From NCBI GenBank assembly GCA_045596625.1, contig JAZOCU010000026.1, positions 1 to 64,000 of the forward strand: a stretch of DNA of 64,000 nucleotides, read 5' to 3'. The stretch comes from Firm-04 sp045596625. Lineage in GTDB: Bacteria > Bacillota > Clostridia > Oscillospirales > Ruminococcaceae. Made by a program: the position numbers and the translations under genes. This document shows, piece by piece, positions 8,850 through 16,093 of this stretch; position 1 is the stretch's first letter, and each line of letters opens with the position of its first letter. The notes beneath the pieces are model-generated. The model did not search any database. It worked only from the letters and a program-made list of their open reading frames with translations, and had not been told where the DNA came from.

Positions 8850-9485
8850 ATGTTTTGCAGAAATTGTGCCGAAGTTCTGATTGATACGGATATTACCTGT
8901 CCGAAATGCGGCTTTGCAGCAGGTACCGGTATGAAATATTGTGCGCAGTGCAGTGATCCTGTACCGGTAGGCGCGGCCGTTTGCGAAACCTGTGGTTTTG
9001 AGATCATTCCGAAAAACGCCGGTGCTGCTGTTGGCGTGCAGTCTATGGCGGCGCCGGATCCGCAATCTTTTGAAATGCCGGATGTGACTGCAATGCAGGC
9101 GCAAAAGCCCGTATATACGCAGCAGCCGACATATCCCCAGCAGCCGATATACCCCCAGCAGCCTCAGCTTCCGCCGCAGTATGTCGCTCCCGGCAATCAA
9201 AGCCCTTATTATCAGAATAATGGGATGCAGCAAAATATGATGTATAGCGGTGTTGAACAGAAATCGAAGCTGACAGCAGGCATTCTGGGCATTTTTTTAG
9301 GCAGCGTTGGCATTCACAACTTTTATCTTGGATATGTGGCAAAGGGTGTGATCCAGCTTCTCCTGACGGTATGTTCCTGCGGTATGCTCAGCTTTGTATC
9401 GGGGATCTGGGGCCTTGTGGAAGGGATCATGCTTCTGACCGGCGGGATCAGCACCGATGGCAAAGGCATTCCGCTGAAAGATTGA
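8850..9485 (+). CDS. Double zinc-ribbon, TM2-domain membrane protein
   Basis: 211 aa. Two zinc ribbons fill residues 1-50: CRNC...CPKC and CAQC...CETC. A Pro/Gln/Tyr-rich spacer follows (80-130, repeated TYPQQPIYPQQP). The C-terminal 75 residues form a TM2 domain: two membrane helices with the signature GSVGIHNFYLGYVAKGV near the first one. TM2 proteins are small membrane proteins of unknown biochemical role; zinc-ribbon fusions of this kind are common in Clostridia. The start at 8850 has GAGGAG about 10 bases upstream; an in-frame ATG at 8829 lacks one. It lies 155 bases upstream of the VTC gene and may be read through into it, since I see no terminator between. Confidence 0.88.
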   Translation: MFCRNCAEVLIDTDITCPKCGFAAGTGMKYCAQCSDPVPVGAAVCETCGFEIIPKNAGAAVGVQSMAAPDPQSFEMPDVTAMQAQKPVYTQQPTYPQQPIYPQQPQLPPQYVAPGNQSPYYQNNGMQQNMMYSGVEQKSKLTAGILGIFLGSVGIHNFYLGYVAKGVIQLLLTVCSCGMLSFVSGIWGLVEGIMLLTGGISTDGKGIPLKD

Positions 9486-9584
9486 GCGCTGCGTTTCGCA
9501 GAATTAAGGTTGATTTAAGATATCTTGATTATGATAGTAATATTGAGGCTTTCTGCTTTGATGAAAAAAAGAAAAGGAGGAGAC

Positions 9585-9623
9585 GTGCTCCGCATTATGC
9601 CACTGCTTTGGCAAATGGCGTGA
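9585..9623 (+). other. Possible 12-codon leader ORF upstream of the VTC gene
   Basis: GTG at 9585 follows AAAAGGAGG (9572-9580) with a 4-base gap and is followed by twelve sense codons to TGA at 9621. The VTC gene starts 17 bases later with only AAAGG directly abutting its ATG, so it could depend on ribosomes arriving from this leader. This is an inference from spacing alone. Confidence 0.35.
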
Positions 9624-9639
9624 GCGCAACACTAAAGGT

Positions 9640-10398
9640 ATGGCTATCAGTACCTTTCAACGCCGTGAAGTGAAGTATTTGCTGAGCATCGAGCAGTTGA
9701 ACGCCTTGCTTCCGGTAATCCGTGAGCATATGAATCCGGATAAGTATTGTGTGGATGGCCGTGAATACGGCATTTACAATATCTATTTTGATACACCGGA
9801 TAATTTTCTCATTCGTCAATCCATTGAAAAGCCGTATTATAAAGAAAAACTTCGTCTGCGCAGCTATTATTCGCCTGCATCGCCGGATGATACTGTTTTT
9901 TTGGAGGTCAAAAAAAAGATCGGCGGTATTGTAACCAAGCGCCGTGTTGCGATGACATTGCGTGAGGCGGAGATCTATCTGCAGACCAGAGTAAAGCCCT
10001 ATTTCGAAGCATTCATACAGCAGCAGGTAATGAAGGAGATGGATGTGTTTCTCAATCATTATGACTGTGCTCCGAAACAGTACATCAGCTATCAGCGGGC
10101 AGCCTTTTTCGGCAAGGATAATAAGCAATTCCGACTGACCTTTGACCGTCAGATCACAGCACGCCGAGAGGCGCTTTCTCTTACCAGAGAAAGCTACGGT
10201 GAGCAGCTGATCCTGCCGGATCAGCGCTTGATGGAGATCAAGGTGCCGGGGTCGATCCCATTGTGGCTGAGCAAGGCACTTTCCGATCTGGAGATCCGAC
10301 GCAGAAGCTTTTCGAAATACGGTACGGCATATCAGAATCATGTTCGTCGTCAGATCGAGGCGGCACAACAAAGCGAAAGGAAGATTTCTTATGCATAA
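9640..10398 (+). CDS. VTC-domain polyphosphate polymerase-like protein
   Basis: 252 aa, a single VTC/CYTH-like tunnel domain with no membrane segment. Family hallmarks are visible in order: FQRREVKYLL (start of strand 1), EKLRLRSYY, FLEVKKKIGGIVTKRR, QFRLTFDRQITA, LMEIKVPGSIPLWL and FSKYGTAY; the alternating Lys/Arg and Glu residues line the polyphosphate tunnel in yeast Vtc4. In that enzyme the domain makes polyphosphate from ATP; activity here is inferred. It overlaps the next gene (DUF4956) by 8 bases, so the two are translationally coupled. The ribosome site is poor (see the leader ORF at 9585). The same pairing of VTC and DUF4956 genes with CotH and beta-helix proteins is known from many Firmicutes but has no settled function. 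Confidence 0.9.
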   Translation: MAISTFQRREVKYLLSIEQLNALLPVIREHMNPDKYCVDGREYGIYNIYFDTPDNFLIRQSIEKPYYKEKLRLRSYYSPASPDDTVFLEVKKKIGGIVTKRRVAMTLREAEIYLQTRVKPYFEAFIQQQVMKEMDVFLNHYDCAPKQYISYQRAAFFGKDNKQFRLTFDRQITARREALSLTRESYGEQLILPDQRLMEIKVPGSIPLWLSKALSDLEIRRRSFSKYGTAYQNHVRRQIEAAQQSERKISYA

Positions 10399-11158
10399 TC
10401 CGGCAGCAAATCCACTCATTCACTCCGCAGATCTCTTTGCAAGAATTTACCATGATCAATCGGCTGTTGATCTGAATTATCCGACGGTCTCACAAGTAAC
10501 GATTTGTGTGGTCAGTGCATTGATCATCGGATTTTTGATTGGTCTTGTGTATATGTTTACGCATCGCAAGGTTGGATACACCCAAAGCTATGTGCTTACC
10601 ATGCCGATGCTTTCCGCTTTGGTCTCGACTGTGATTATTATGATGTGTCTGTTGACCAGCGGTGCCGGTATGACTGCTGCGATCAGTCTGACCGGTGCAT
10701 TTTCTTTAGTGCGTTTCCGCAGTGCACCGGGAGATCCCCGCGATATTTCGTACATCTTTTTTGCCATGGCTATGGGCGTTGTTTGCGGTCTTGGCTTTGT
10801 CGGTTATGCGGCATTGTTTTTTGTGATCCTCTCTGCAGTATTGATTTTGCTGCAGGTAACGGATTTTGCTGCACCTGCTGTACAGGAAATGACATTGAAG
10901 ATCACCATCCCTGAGAATTTGAACTACAATGGTCTGTTTGATAAGGTGATGGAAAAATATACTACCACATGGAAGCTCCGCCGTGTAAAAACAACGGATT
11001 TTGGTACGTTGTTTGATCTGGTATATTCCGTGCGAGTGAAAGCAGATGCCGACCAGAAGAAGTTCATTGATGATATTCGTGCACTCAACGGCAATCTGAA
11101 TGTCACATTGGTACTGTATCGCTATGACGATCAGATTTATGATGTCCGACAAAAATAA
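10391..11158 (+). CDS. DUF4956 integral membrane protein
   Basis: 255 aa. Three or four membrane helices lie in residues 35-160 (ICVVSALIIGFLIGLVYMF, a helix around LVSTVIIMMCLLTSG, then ISYIFFAMAMGVVCGLGFVG and the following strongly hydrophobic stretch). Between them is the family motif GAFSLVRFRSAPGDPRDI. The C-terminal 90 residues form a soluble alpha/beta domain. The start at 10391 has AAAGGA 9 bases upstream and lies inside the end of the VTC gene. DUF4956 genes travel with VTC-domain genes; a channel or anchor for the polymer is possible, but I infer this only from linkage. Confidence 0.9.
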   Translation: MHNPAANPLIHSADLFARIYHDQSAVDLNYPTVSQVTICVVSALIIGFLIGLVYMFTHRKVGYTQSYVLTMPMLSALVSTVIIMMCLLTSGAGMTAAISLTGAFSLVRFRSAPGDPRDISYIFFAMAMGVVCGLGFVGYAALFFVILSAVLILLQVTDFAAPAVQEMTLKITIPENLNYNGLFDKVMEKYTTTWKLRRVKTTDFGTLFDLVYSVRVKADADQKKFIDDIRALNGNLNVTLVLYRYDDQIYDVRQK

Positions 11159-11251
11159 GTGCAAATGCTTACAAACGAAAAGACTGGGGCTTCCTCGGTC
11201 TTTTCGCATATCTTTATATGGAATACAAAATACGGAAAGGGTCGGGATGAT

Positions 11252-12658
11252 ATGAACATACGGAAACAATATGGGGCAAGCCGTTTGGCGGCCCTGTTGA
11301 GTGCGGTATTGCTTGCAGCTTCGCTGACAGCCTGCGAAGGCGGCAGTTCCGCAAGGAGTGATGCTTCGGGTGCCGGCAGCTCAGGAAACAGCAGCAGTGC
11401 TGCGCAGCAATCCGATGCATCGACGCAGAATGACAGCAGCAAGGGTGAGCATGCATCCGACAGTCTGAATCAGGATGAAAGCACGAAGCCGGATCCCGAT
11501 ACATCGGAATCCTCGGGGAATGGCTCTGAGAACAGCGTGCCGGATCCGGATTCTTCCTCCAATCCTGCACCGGAATCCTCACAGGGATCGCAGGGGGGAC
11601 AGAGCGGAAACAGTACGACGGAATCGTCACAGCCCACACCGCCGGAGGAATCCTCTGATGATGCGTCGGAAAATCCTGAGGTAAAACAGCCTAAATATAT
11701 TTATCTCAAAGGTTCTACTGCGCAATATTCCGGTACCGGCATCACGGTGCTGGGAAGCACAATCACCATCAGCAAGGGTGGTACTTATATCATCAGCGGT
11801 ACACTGGATGATGGCCAGATCCAAGTGCTGACTGATGATAAAAAGGTCTATCTGGAGCTGGATAATGCGCATATTACCAATTCCAAAGGTTCTGCATTGA
11901 ATGTGCAGCAGGTCAAGCATATTACGGTTACAACGCTTGCGGGTACTACCAACAGCTTCACCGATGGCGGGGTGCATGAGGAGGATCGTGGTGCGATCTT
12001 TACCAATGATACCATTCGCTTTGAGGGAAGCGGCACTTTGAATATTCAGGCCAATTATGCGCATGGTGTTCGCAGCGATGACGATATTATTCTCAACAGC
12101 GGTACACTCAATATCACATCGGCAAAGAGTGGCCTGCACTGCAACGATGGTATTGAGATCAACGGCGGCAAGCTGTTTTGCGATGCAGGCACCAATGGAA
12201 TCAAGACAGAGGGCTATATTACGATCAGCGGTGGCACATCGATGCTGATCGGCGGCGTGCGGGAAGAAAAAGGCGCAATCTACTGCGACGGCGTATTTTC
12301 TTTCACAGGCGGTACATTCTATGCCATCGGCAACACCTGCAGTATGCCAAATGCCAATACTACGACTGCCAATGTGGTCGGCATGAACTTTGTTGCCAAC
12401 CGGAAAGCCGGCGCTTTGTGCCATCTGACTGCTGACGGCAAGCCGGTGTTCACCATGACCTCTCCCCGTGACTATCGCTTTGTGGTATATGGCGGTGCGG
12501 GTTTGACTGCTTCCGGACAGTATGCCGTTTCTACCGGTGGAAGCAGCAGCGGCGGCAATACCAACAATTATGTTACCGTAGGCGGCAGCTATTCCGGCGG
12601 TACAGCACCTCAATCCTTTGCTTCCACCGGAAAAATCACTTTCTATATTGTCGGATAA
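11252..12658 (+). CDS. Lipoprotein with Ser-rich stalk and Cthe_2159-like beta-helix domain
   Basis: 468 aa. A lipoprotein signal ends in SLTACEGG (lipidated Cys about residue 28). Residues 30-145 are a low-complexity Ser/Pro/Gly/Asp stalk. From about 150 on, the repeated pattern GGTYIISGTLDDGQIQV, LELDNAHITN, TLNITSAKSGLHCNDGIEIN and KTEGYITISGG is that of the carbohydrate-binding domain family PF14262, whose founder Cthe_2159 is a parallel beta-helix that binds cellulose and acidic sugars. The ATG at 11252 follows a weak AAAGGG site. The gene follows DUF4956 by 93 bases in the same direction, with no obvious terminator, so the VTC-DUF4956-beta-helix set is likely one transcript. It ends at the terminator at 12719. 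Confidence 0.88.
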   Translation: MNIRKQYGASRLAALLSAVLLAASLTACEGGSSARSDASGAGSSGNSSSAAQQSDASTQNDSSKGEHASDSLNQDESTKPDPDTSESSGNGSENSVPDPDSSSNPAPESSQGSQGGQSGNSTTESSQPTPPEESSDDASENPEVKQPKYIYLKGSTAQYSGTGITVLGSTITISKGGTYIISGTLDDGQIQVLTDDKKVYLELDNAHITNSKGSALNVQQVKHITVTTLAGTTNSFTDGGVHEEDRGAIFTNDTIRFEGSGTLNIQANYAHGVRSDDDIILNSGTLNITSAKSGLHCNDGIEINGGKLFCDAGTNGIKTEGYITISGGTSMLIGGVREEKGAIYCDGVFSFTGGTFYAIGNTCSMPNANTTTANVVGMNFVANRKAGALCHLTADGKPVFTMTSPRDYRFVVYGGAGLTASGQYAVSTGGSSSGGNTNNYVTVGGSYSGGTAPQSFASTGKITFYIVG

Positions 12659-12718
12659 CAGCTTTGCTCCATCGAAAATCTCCTTTTGATTAAGCAAAAT
12701 GCGATATAGAAGTATTAC

Positions 12719-12760
12719 AAAGCCACTTTTGATACAATGTGTCAAAAGTGGCTTTTCGTT
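12719..12760 (+). terminator. Terminator of the VTC/DUF4956/beta-helix operon
   Basis: A 14-pair perfect stem (12719-12732 with 12742-12755) followed by TTCGTTTCTT. Confidence 0.85.
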
Positions 12761-12770
12761 TCTTACGGCA

Positions 12771-12799
12771 TTGATTTTTTCTGTTTTCGTTGTTATAAT
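12771..12799 (+). promoter_or_regulatory. Promoter of the NapH-like ferredoxin gene
   Basis: TTGATT (12771-12776), 17 bases, TATAAT (12794-12799), about 40 bases upstream of the start codon. Confidence 0.75.
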
Positions 12800-12839
12800 A
12801 AGTTTATTGATTCATTGACGCTTGATAAAGAGGTGTATT

Positions 12840-13658
12840 ATGAAGAAATATTTACTGCCGATTTTAATGCTGGCCCTATTTGAGGCGGCAGCAATCACTC
12901 TTTGGCTGGTAAAGGACAATTTGTTTTATTTGTTCAATTTCAGTTATATCGGCATTTCTATTGCATTGGGACTTTTCCTTTTTATCAGAAAGCATAAGCA
13001 CGCACGGCGCATAGCGCAATTGCTTGTCGGTATGTATATGCTGCTCTATCTCGGACTTATCTGTAATGAAAATATGCAGATAGAGGGCTTTTGGTATTAT
13101 CTGTTTACAGGCGTATTTGAGGCAGCGACTATTCACTATGCGATAGCAAAGATATTCGGTCCTTTGGTTTTTGGAAGAGGATGGTGCGGTTACGCCTGCT
13201 GGACAGCGATGGTACTGGATTTTCTTCCCTTTTATGCTCCGAAACAGCCAAGAAAGAAAATAGGATGGATCAGGTATATTGTATTTATAGGTTCTTTTGT
13301 ATTTGTGGCAGCGCTTTTTTTGTCATGTGTGAGCAACATAGAAAGAATCATGTTCTGGTCGTTTATAATAGGAAACCTGCTCTATTATATTGTTGGCATT
13401 GTACTGGCATTTCTTTTCAAGGATAATAGGGCTTTCTGCAAATACATATGTCCGATTACTGTATTCCTGAAGCCGATGAGCTATTTTTCTATGATGAGAA
13501 TAAAGTGTGACAAAAGCAAGTGTGTATGCTGCGGAAAATGTAAGCGTGTATGTCCTATGAATGTAGATGTCACTGACAATTCAAAGAAAAGAGAGAACGG
13601 AACAGAGTGTATTCTCTGCTTCGAATGTGTAAAGAATTGTCCTAAGAATGCCTTGTAA
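12840..13658 (+). CDS. NapH-like membrane-bound 4Fe-4S ferredoxin
   Basis: 272 aa. Five or six membrane helices (about 4-25, 30-45, 58-75, 85-105, 145-165, 175-200) carry two cysteine motifs near their ends, GRGWCGYACW and AFCKYICPI, typical of NapH/CcoG-type membrane ferredoxins. The C-terminus holds two 4Fe-4S binding sets, CDKSKCVCCGKCKRVCP and CILCFECVKNCP. It should pass electrons at the membrane; partner unknown. It is a single-gene unit with its own promoter and terminator. Codon use differs from its neighbours: many AGA, ATA, TTT and AAA codons and lower GC, which suggests later acquisition. The start at 12840 has AGAGGT nearby; an in-frame ATG at 12822 is less well placed. Confidence 0.85.
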   Translation: MKKYLLPILMLALFEAAAITLWLVKDNLFYLFNFSYIGISIALGLFLFIRKHKHARRIAQLLVGMYMLLYLGLICNENMQIEGFWYYLFTGVFEAATIHYAIAKIFGPLVFGRGWCGYACWTAMVLDFLPFYAPKQPRKKIGWIRYIVFIGSFVFVAALFLSCVSNIERIMFWSFIIGNLLYYIVGIVLAFLFKDNRAFCKYICPITVFLKPMSYFSMMRIKCDKSKCVCCGKCKRVCPMNVDVTDNSKKRENGTECILCFECVKNCPKNAL

Positions 13659-13691
13659 ACGACAATGCCAATTTGCAAATAAAATGATAAA

Positions 13692-13726
13692 AAATCCAGA
13701 GAAGAAATAAATTCTTCTCTGGATTT
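13692..13726. terminator. Terminator between the ferredoxin and CotH genes
   Basis: Perfect 15-pair stem (13692-13706 with 13712-13726), loop of 5. It is preceded by an A-rich run, so it can serve the leftward CotH gene as well as the rightward ferredoxin gene. Confidence 0.8.
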
Positions 13727-13780
13727 ACTGCTTTATGATTTCCGTGTTTTCAAAAAAGGGATTTTTTATTGCGATCCGAT

Positions 13781-15499
13781 TTATGATGCGGTATCGCTCT
13801 GTGCCGGAGATTCAGGGAATGCTTCTGCAAGAAATCGTTCCATATATGCGGCACGCTGCTGAGCAAAGATACGGATATTTCCTGTTCTGCGCTGATATTC
13901 CTCATACCAGATCCAAATATCGGGATTTTTCTTTTTCAAGTTCTCCAGGTATTCAAAATAATAACGCATTTCAAAGAATCGCTCGGTCGTCATCGCATCC
14001 AAAGTCTCGCCGATAGAATCTGCTGACAGTGCACCTTCCATCAGACGCCGTATTTCTGCAAGGAAATAGTCTCTGCATTCCGGACGTTCCATAAGCTTTG
14101 CAAATAACGGCGAATATCGATCGCTGTGGGGATTCAGAATTTGTTTGAGATTATTATAGGATGCGCCGGTTTCTGCCATTTCATAAAGAGAAAGACAAAA
14201 ATCGATATCGTGATATAAATATCGCCATCTGCCATCCTGCTGCTCACTTAATTCGACATCGGCTTCTTCCTCAGCAGCAAAATAACGATAACATTTGAAG
14301 TTGTTCTGCGGCCAGTCGTTGTTATTGACATAAATGTTGAAGGCAAAGTTTTGCAGATAGTTTTCTACATCCATAAAGGCACAAAGCTCTGCATAGACGG
14401 CATCATCCAGGAGGTCTGCGTTGATAAATCCCTCATAGCGGGTGTTGTAGTCGGTAGCGATCGCTGCCATGTCGGCATCATCCTCTTCCACATTCATCTT
14501 GCCATCTCTGCCTTCTAAGACCTCATATTTTCCGTTGCCATCCCCGTATTTATCCTTGAACAGATCATCGCAGTAGGTTTCGTGAAGATACATCAAGCCG
14601 TAGTATTCTCCGTTGAGATAGACCAAAGCCGGTACAACCGCCTCACAATCGGTATAGCCTGCCTTTGCTGCCAGCCGCTGATTCAGCTCATCACGAATAA
14701 ATGCAAACTGAAAATCATTGCCGTAATTGCGCAGCACCAGTTTATCATATTCCGGGATCACAGTGCCGTCGGCGCCGATGGTGCCGAAGAGATCAATATC
14801 AAATTGTCCGTGGTCAGGATCATATTCCTTGCGGGCAAACAGCTTTAAGGATTTGAGTACAGAAGATCGAGAGGCTGCACCATATACGCGTGCTCCTGCA
14901 TATTGCTCAAAGAGGATGCTGCCATCACTGTTGATGGCTTCCACATAGACTTTGCGTTCACTTTCTTTTCCGCGCAGCTCCACGTTATCGCCGAACATGA
15001 TGCCGTCCGGGCCTTCGGTCAGCTGTTTCGGATCTCCTGTAACGGAAAAAATTACATGCTTATATCGGCTTTGCACATCAGATGCACAGAAAAAAGTCCT
15101 TGTGCCCACTTCAGAAGCTGAGCCATCCGCAAAATATGCCCTTGCTCTCAGCACCATGGAGTTCGGGAAATTTCCGACCAAGCCCTTAAACGGGATCGGA
15201 TCCGTATATAAGGTTGCTGAGGTATCCGGTTCGCTGCCGTTGGTGGTATAGTATATCGCAGCACCCTCAGGTGCCGACAAGGTCAAAAGGGAAGAGGTCG
15301 TCAGAAAACGCTGTTCGGTTACAGAAACCATGCCGTTTGAAAAACGCATGGCATCGACGGATTCAAAGGATGCATCAATTTCTACGGAAGCATGATCCAG
15401 CTGAGAATTGTTGTGATTACCGCTGCAAGCAGTTAGCACACAGCCGGAAAGCATAGCCGCAAGCAATATGGTGAAAATACGTTTTTTCATAACGATCAT
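13781..15499 (-). CDS. CotH-family kinase lipoprotein
   Basis: 572 aa. A lipoprotein signal ends at LTACSG (Cys about 25). Residues 60-125 resemble the chitobiase C-terminal-like Fn3 domain (GAAIYYTTNGSEPDTSATLY). Residues 160-500 are a CotH domain: VELRGKESERKVYVE, YGAASRSSVLKSLKLFARKEY, LVLRNYGND, LNGEYYGLMYLHE and WRYLYHDIDF, the last being the probable metal-binding Asp motif. Bacillus CotH is an atypical protein kinase that phosphorylates spore-coat proteins; here lipidation places the enzyme outside the membrane. It runs convergent to the VTC/DUF4956/beta-helix operon, the usual genomic company of this family. The ATG at 15499 follows AAGGGGG by 11 bases. The substrate is unknown; the Ser-rich stalk of the lipoprotein at 11252 is a candidate. 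Confidence 0.9.
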   Translation of the reverse strand: MIVMKKRIFTILLAAMLSGCVLTACSGNHNNSQLDHASVEIDASFESVDAMRFSNGMVSVTEQRFLTTSSLLTLSAPEGAAIYYTTNGSEPDTSATLYTDPIPFKGLVGNFPNSMVLRARAYFADGSASEVGTRTFFCASDVQSRYKHVIFSVTGDPKQLTEGPDGIMFGDNVELRGKESERKVYVEAINSDGSILFEQYAGARVYGAASRSSVLKSLKLFARKEYDPDHGQFDIDLFGTIGADGTVIPEYDKLVLRNYGNDFQFAFIRDELNQRLAAKAGYTDCEAVVPALVYLNGEYYGLMYLHETYCDDLFKDKYGDGNGKYEVLEGRDGKMNVEEDDADMAAIATDYNTRYEGFINADLLDDAVYAELCAFMDVENYLQNFAFNIYVNNNDWPQNNFKCYRYFAAEEEADVELSEQQDGRWRYLYHDIDFCLSLYEMAETGASYNNLKQILNPHSDRYSPLFAKLMERPECRDYFLAEIRRLMEGALSADSIGETLDAMTTERFFEMRYYFEYLENLKKKNPDIWIWYEEYQRRTGNIRIFAQQRAAYMERFLAEAFPESPAQSDTAS

Positions 15500-15547
15500 A
15501 TTGAATGGTTCCCCCTTGTATGTTCAGTTCCCTGTGTATACGATTCC

Positions 15548-15576
15548 ATTATACAGGATAACCCTCAAAAAAACAA
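15548..15576 (-). promoter_or_regulatory. Promoter of the CotH gene
   Basis: On the minus strand TTGTTT (15576-15571), 17 bases, TATAAT (15553-15548), about 50 bases before the start. Confidence 0.7.
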
Positions 15577-15599
15577 GACCCGAATTGTTAAGTTTTATC

Positions 15600-15890
15600 G
15601 GCAAAAGAAAAAAGGCTGCACCGAAATCGGAAGCAGCCACAGAAGCAAAAGCAAATGATATCAGATGGAATAGGGAAATAAGAAATAGGGAAATGGGGGT
15701 TGAAAATCTTCCTGAGATTGCACGCTCAGGAGATCTTATCTGTATGATATCGCAAAACCATTAAAATAGTCTTAAAAAAGTAAAAAAGCTATGCATAATC
15801 GCATAGCTCGCAAAAAGATGAAATGAATTCAAAATAGGGGGGGTTGGGGGATTTGAAACAAGGTTTCCTCAACCTTGTTTTTAGTATAAC
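15600..15890. other. Non-coding intergenic block with several hairpins and G-runs
   Basis: No credible ORF. It holds a minus-strand terminator-like hairpin (15614-15619 with 15633-15638, then a T-run on the minus strand), a hairpin at 15710-15731, a second minus-strand terminator-like hairpin (15787-15808, T-run toward lower coordinates), several GGG runs at 15673-15700, a G7-TT-G5 block near 15837-15850, and a plus-strand terminator-like hairpin (15856-15865 with 15871-15880 plus TTTTT). No annotated gene needs terminating here in either direction, so a small RNA is possible. Confidence 0.45.
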
Positions 15891-16027
15891 AGATAAGTCT
15901 TAAATCATTCTGAAGATTAAATCAACTTTTTGTAAAGAAAATGTGATTAAATTATGAATAGCGAGAATAAGAAAATGTTGTTTTGTATCTTTTGGATGAT
16001 TTTTTCTCTCTTGCTGTACGGTAATGC

Positions 16028-16056
16028 TTGACTTTCTGACAAAATTGTGGTATGAT
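16028..16056 (+). promoter_or_regulatory. Promoter of the double-CE12 gene
   Basis: TTGACT (16028-16033), 17 bases, TATGAT (16051-16056); transcript leader about 30 bases. Confidence 0.8.
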
Positions 16057-16093
16057 TGCACCACATAATATGGAAATAAAGGGGGAGTACCTT

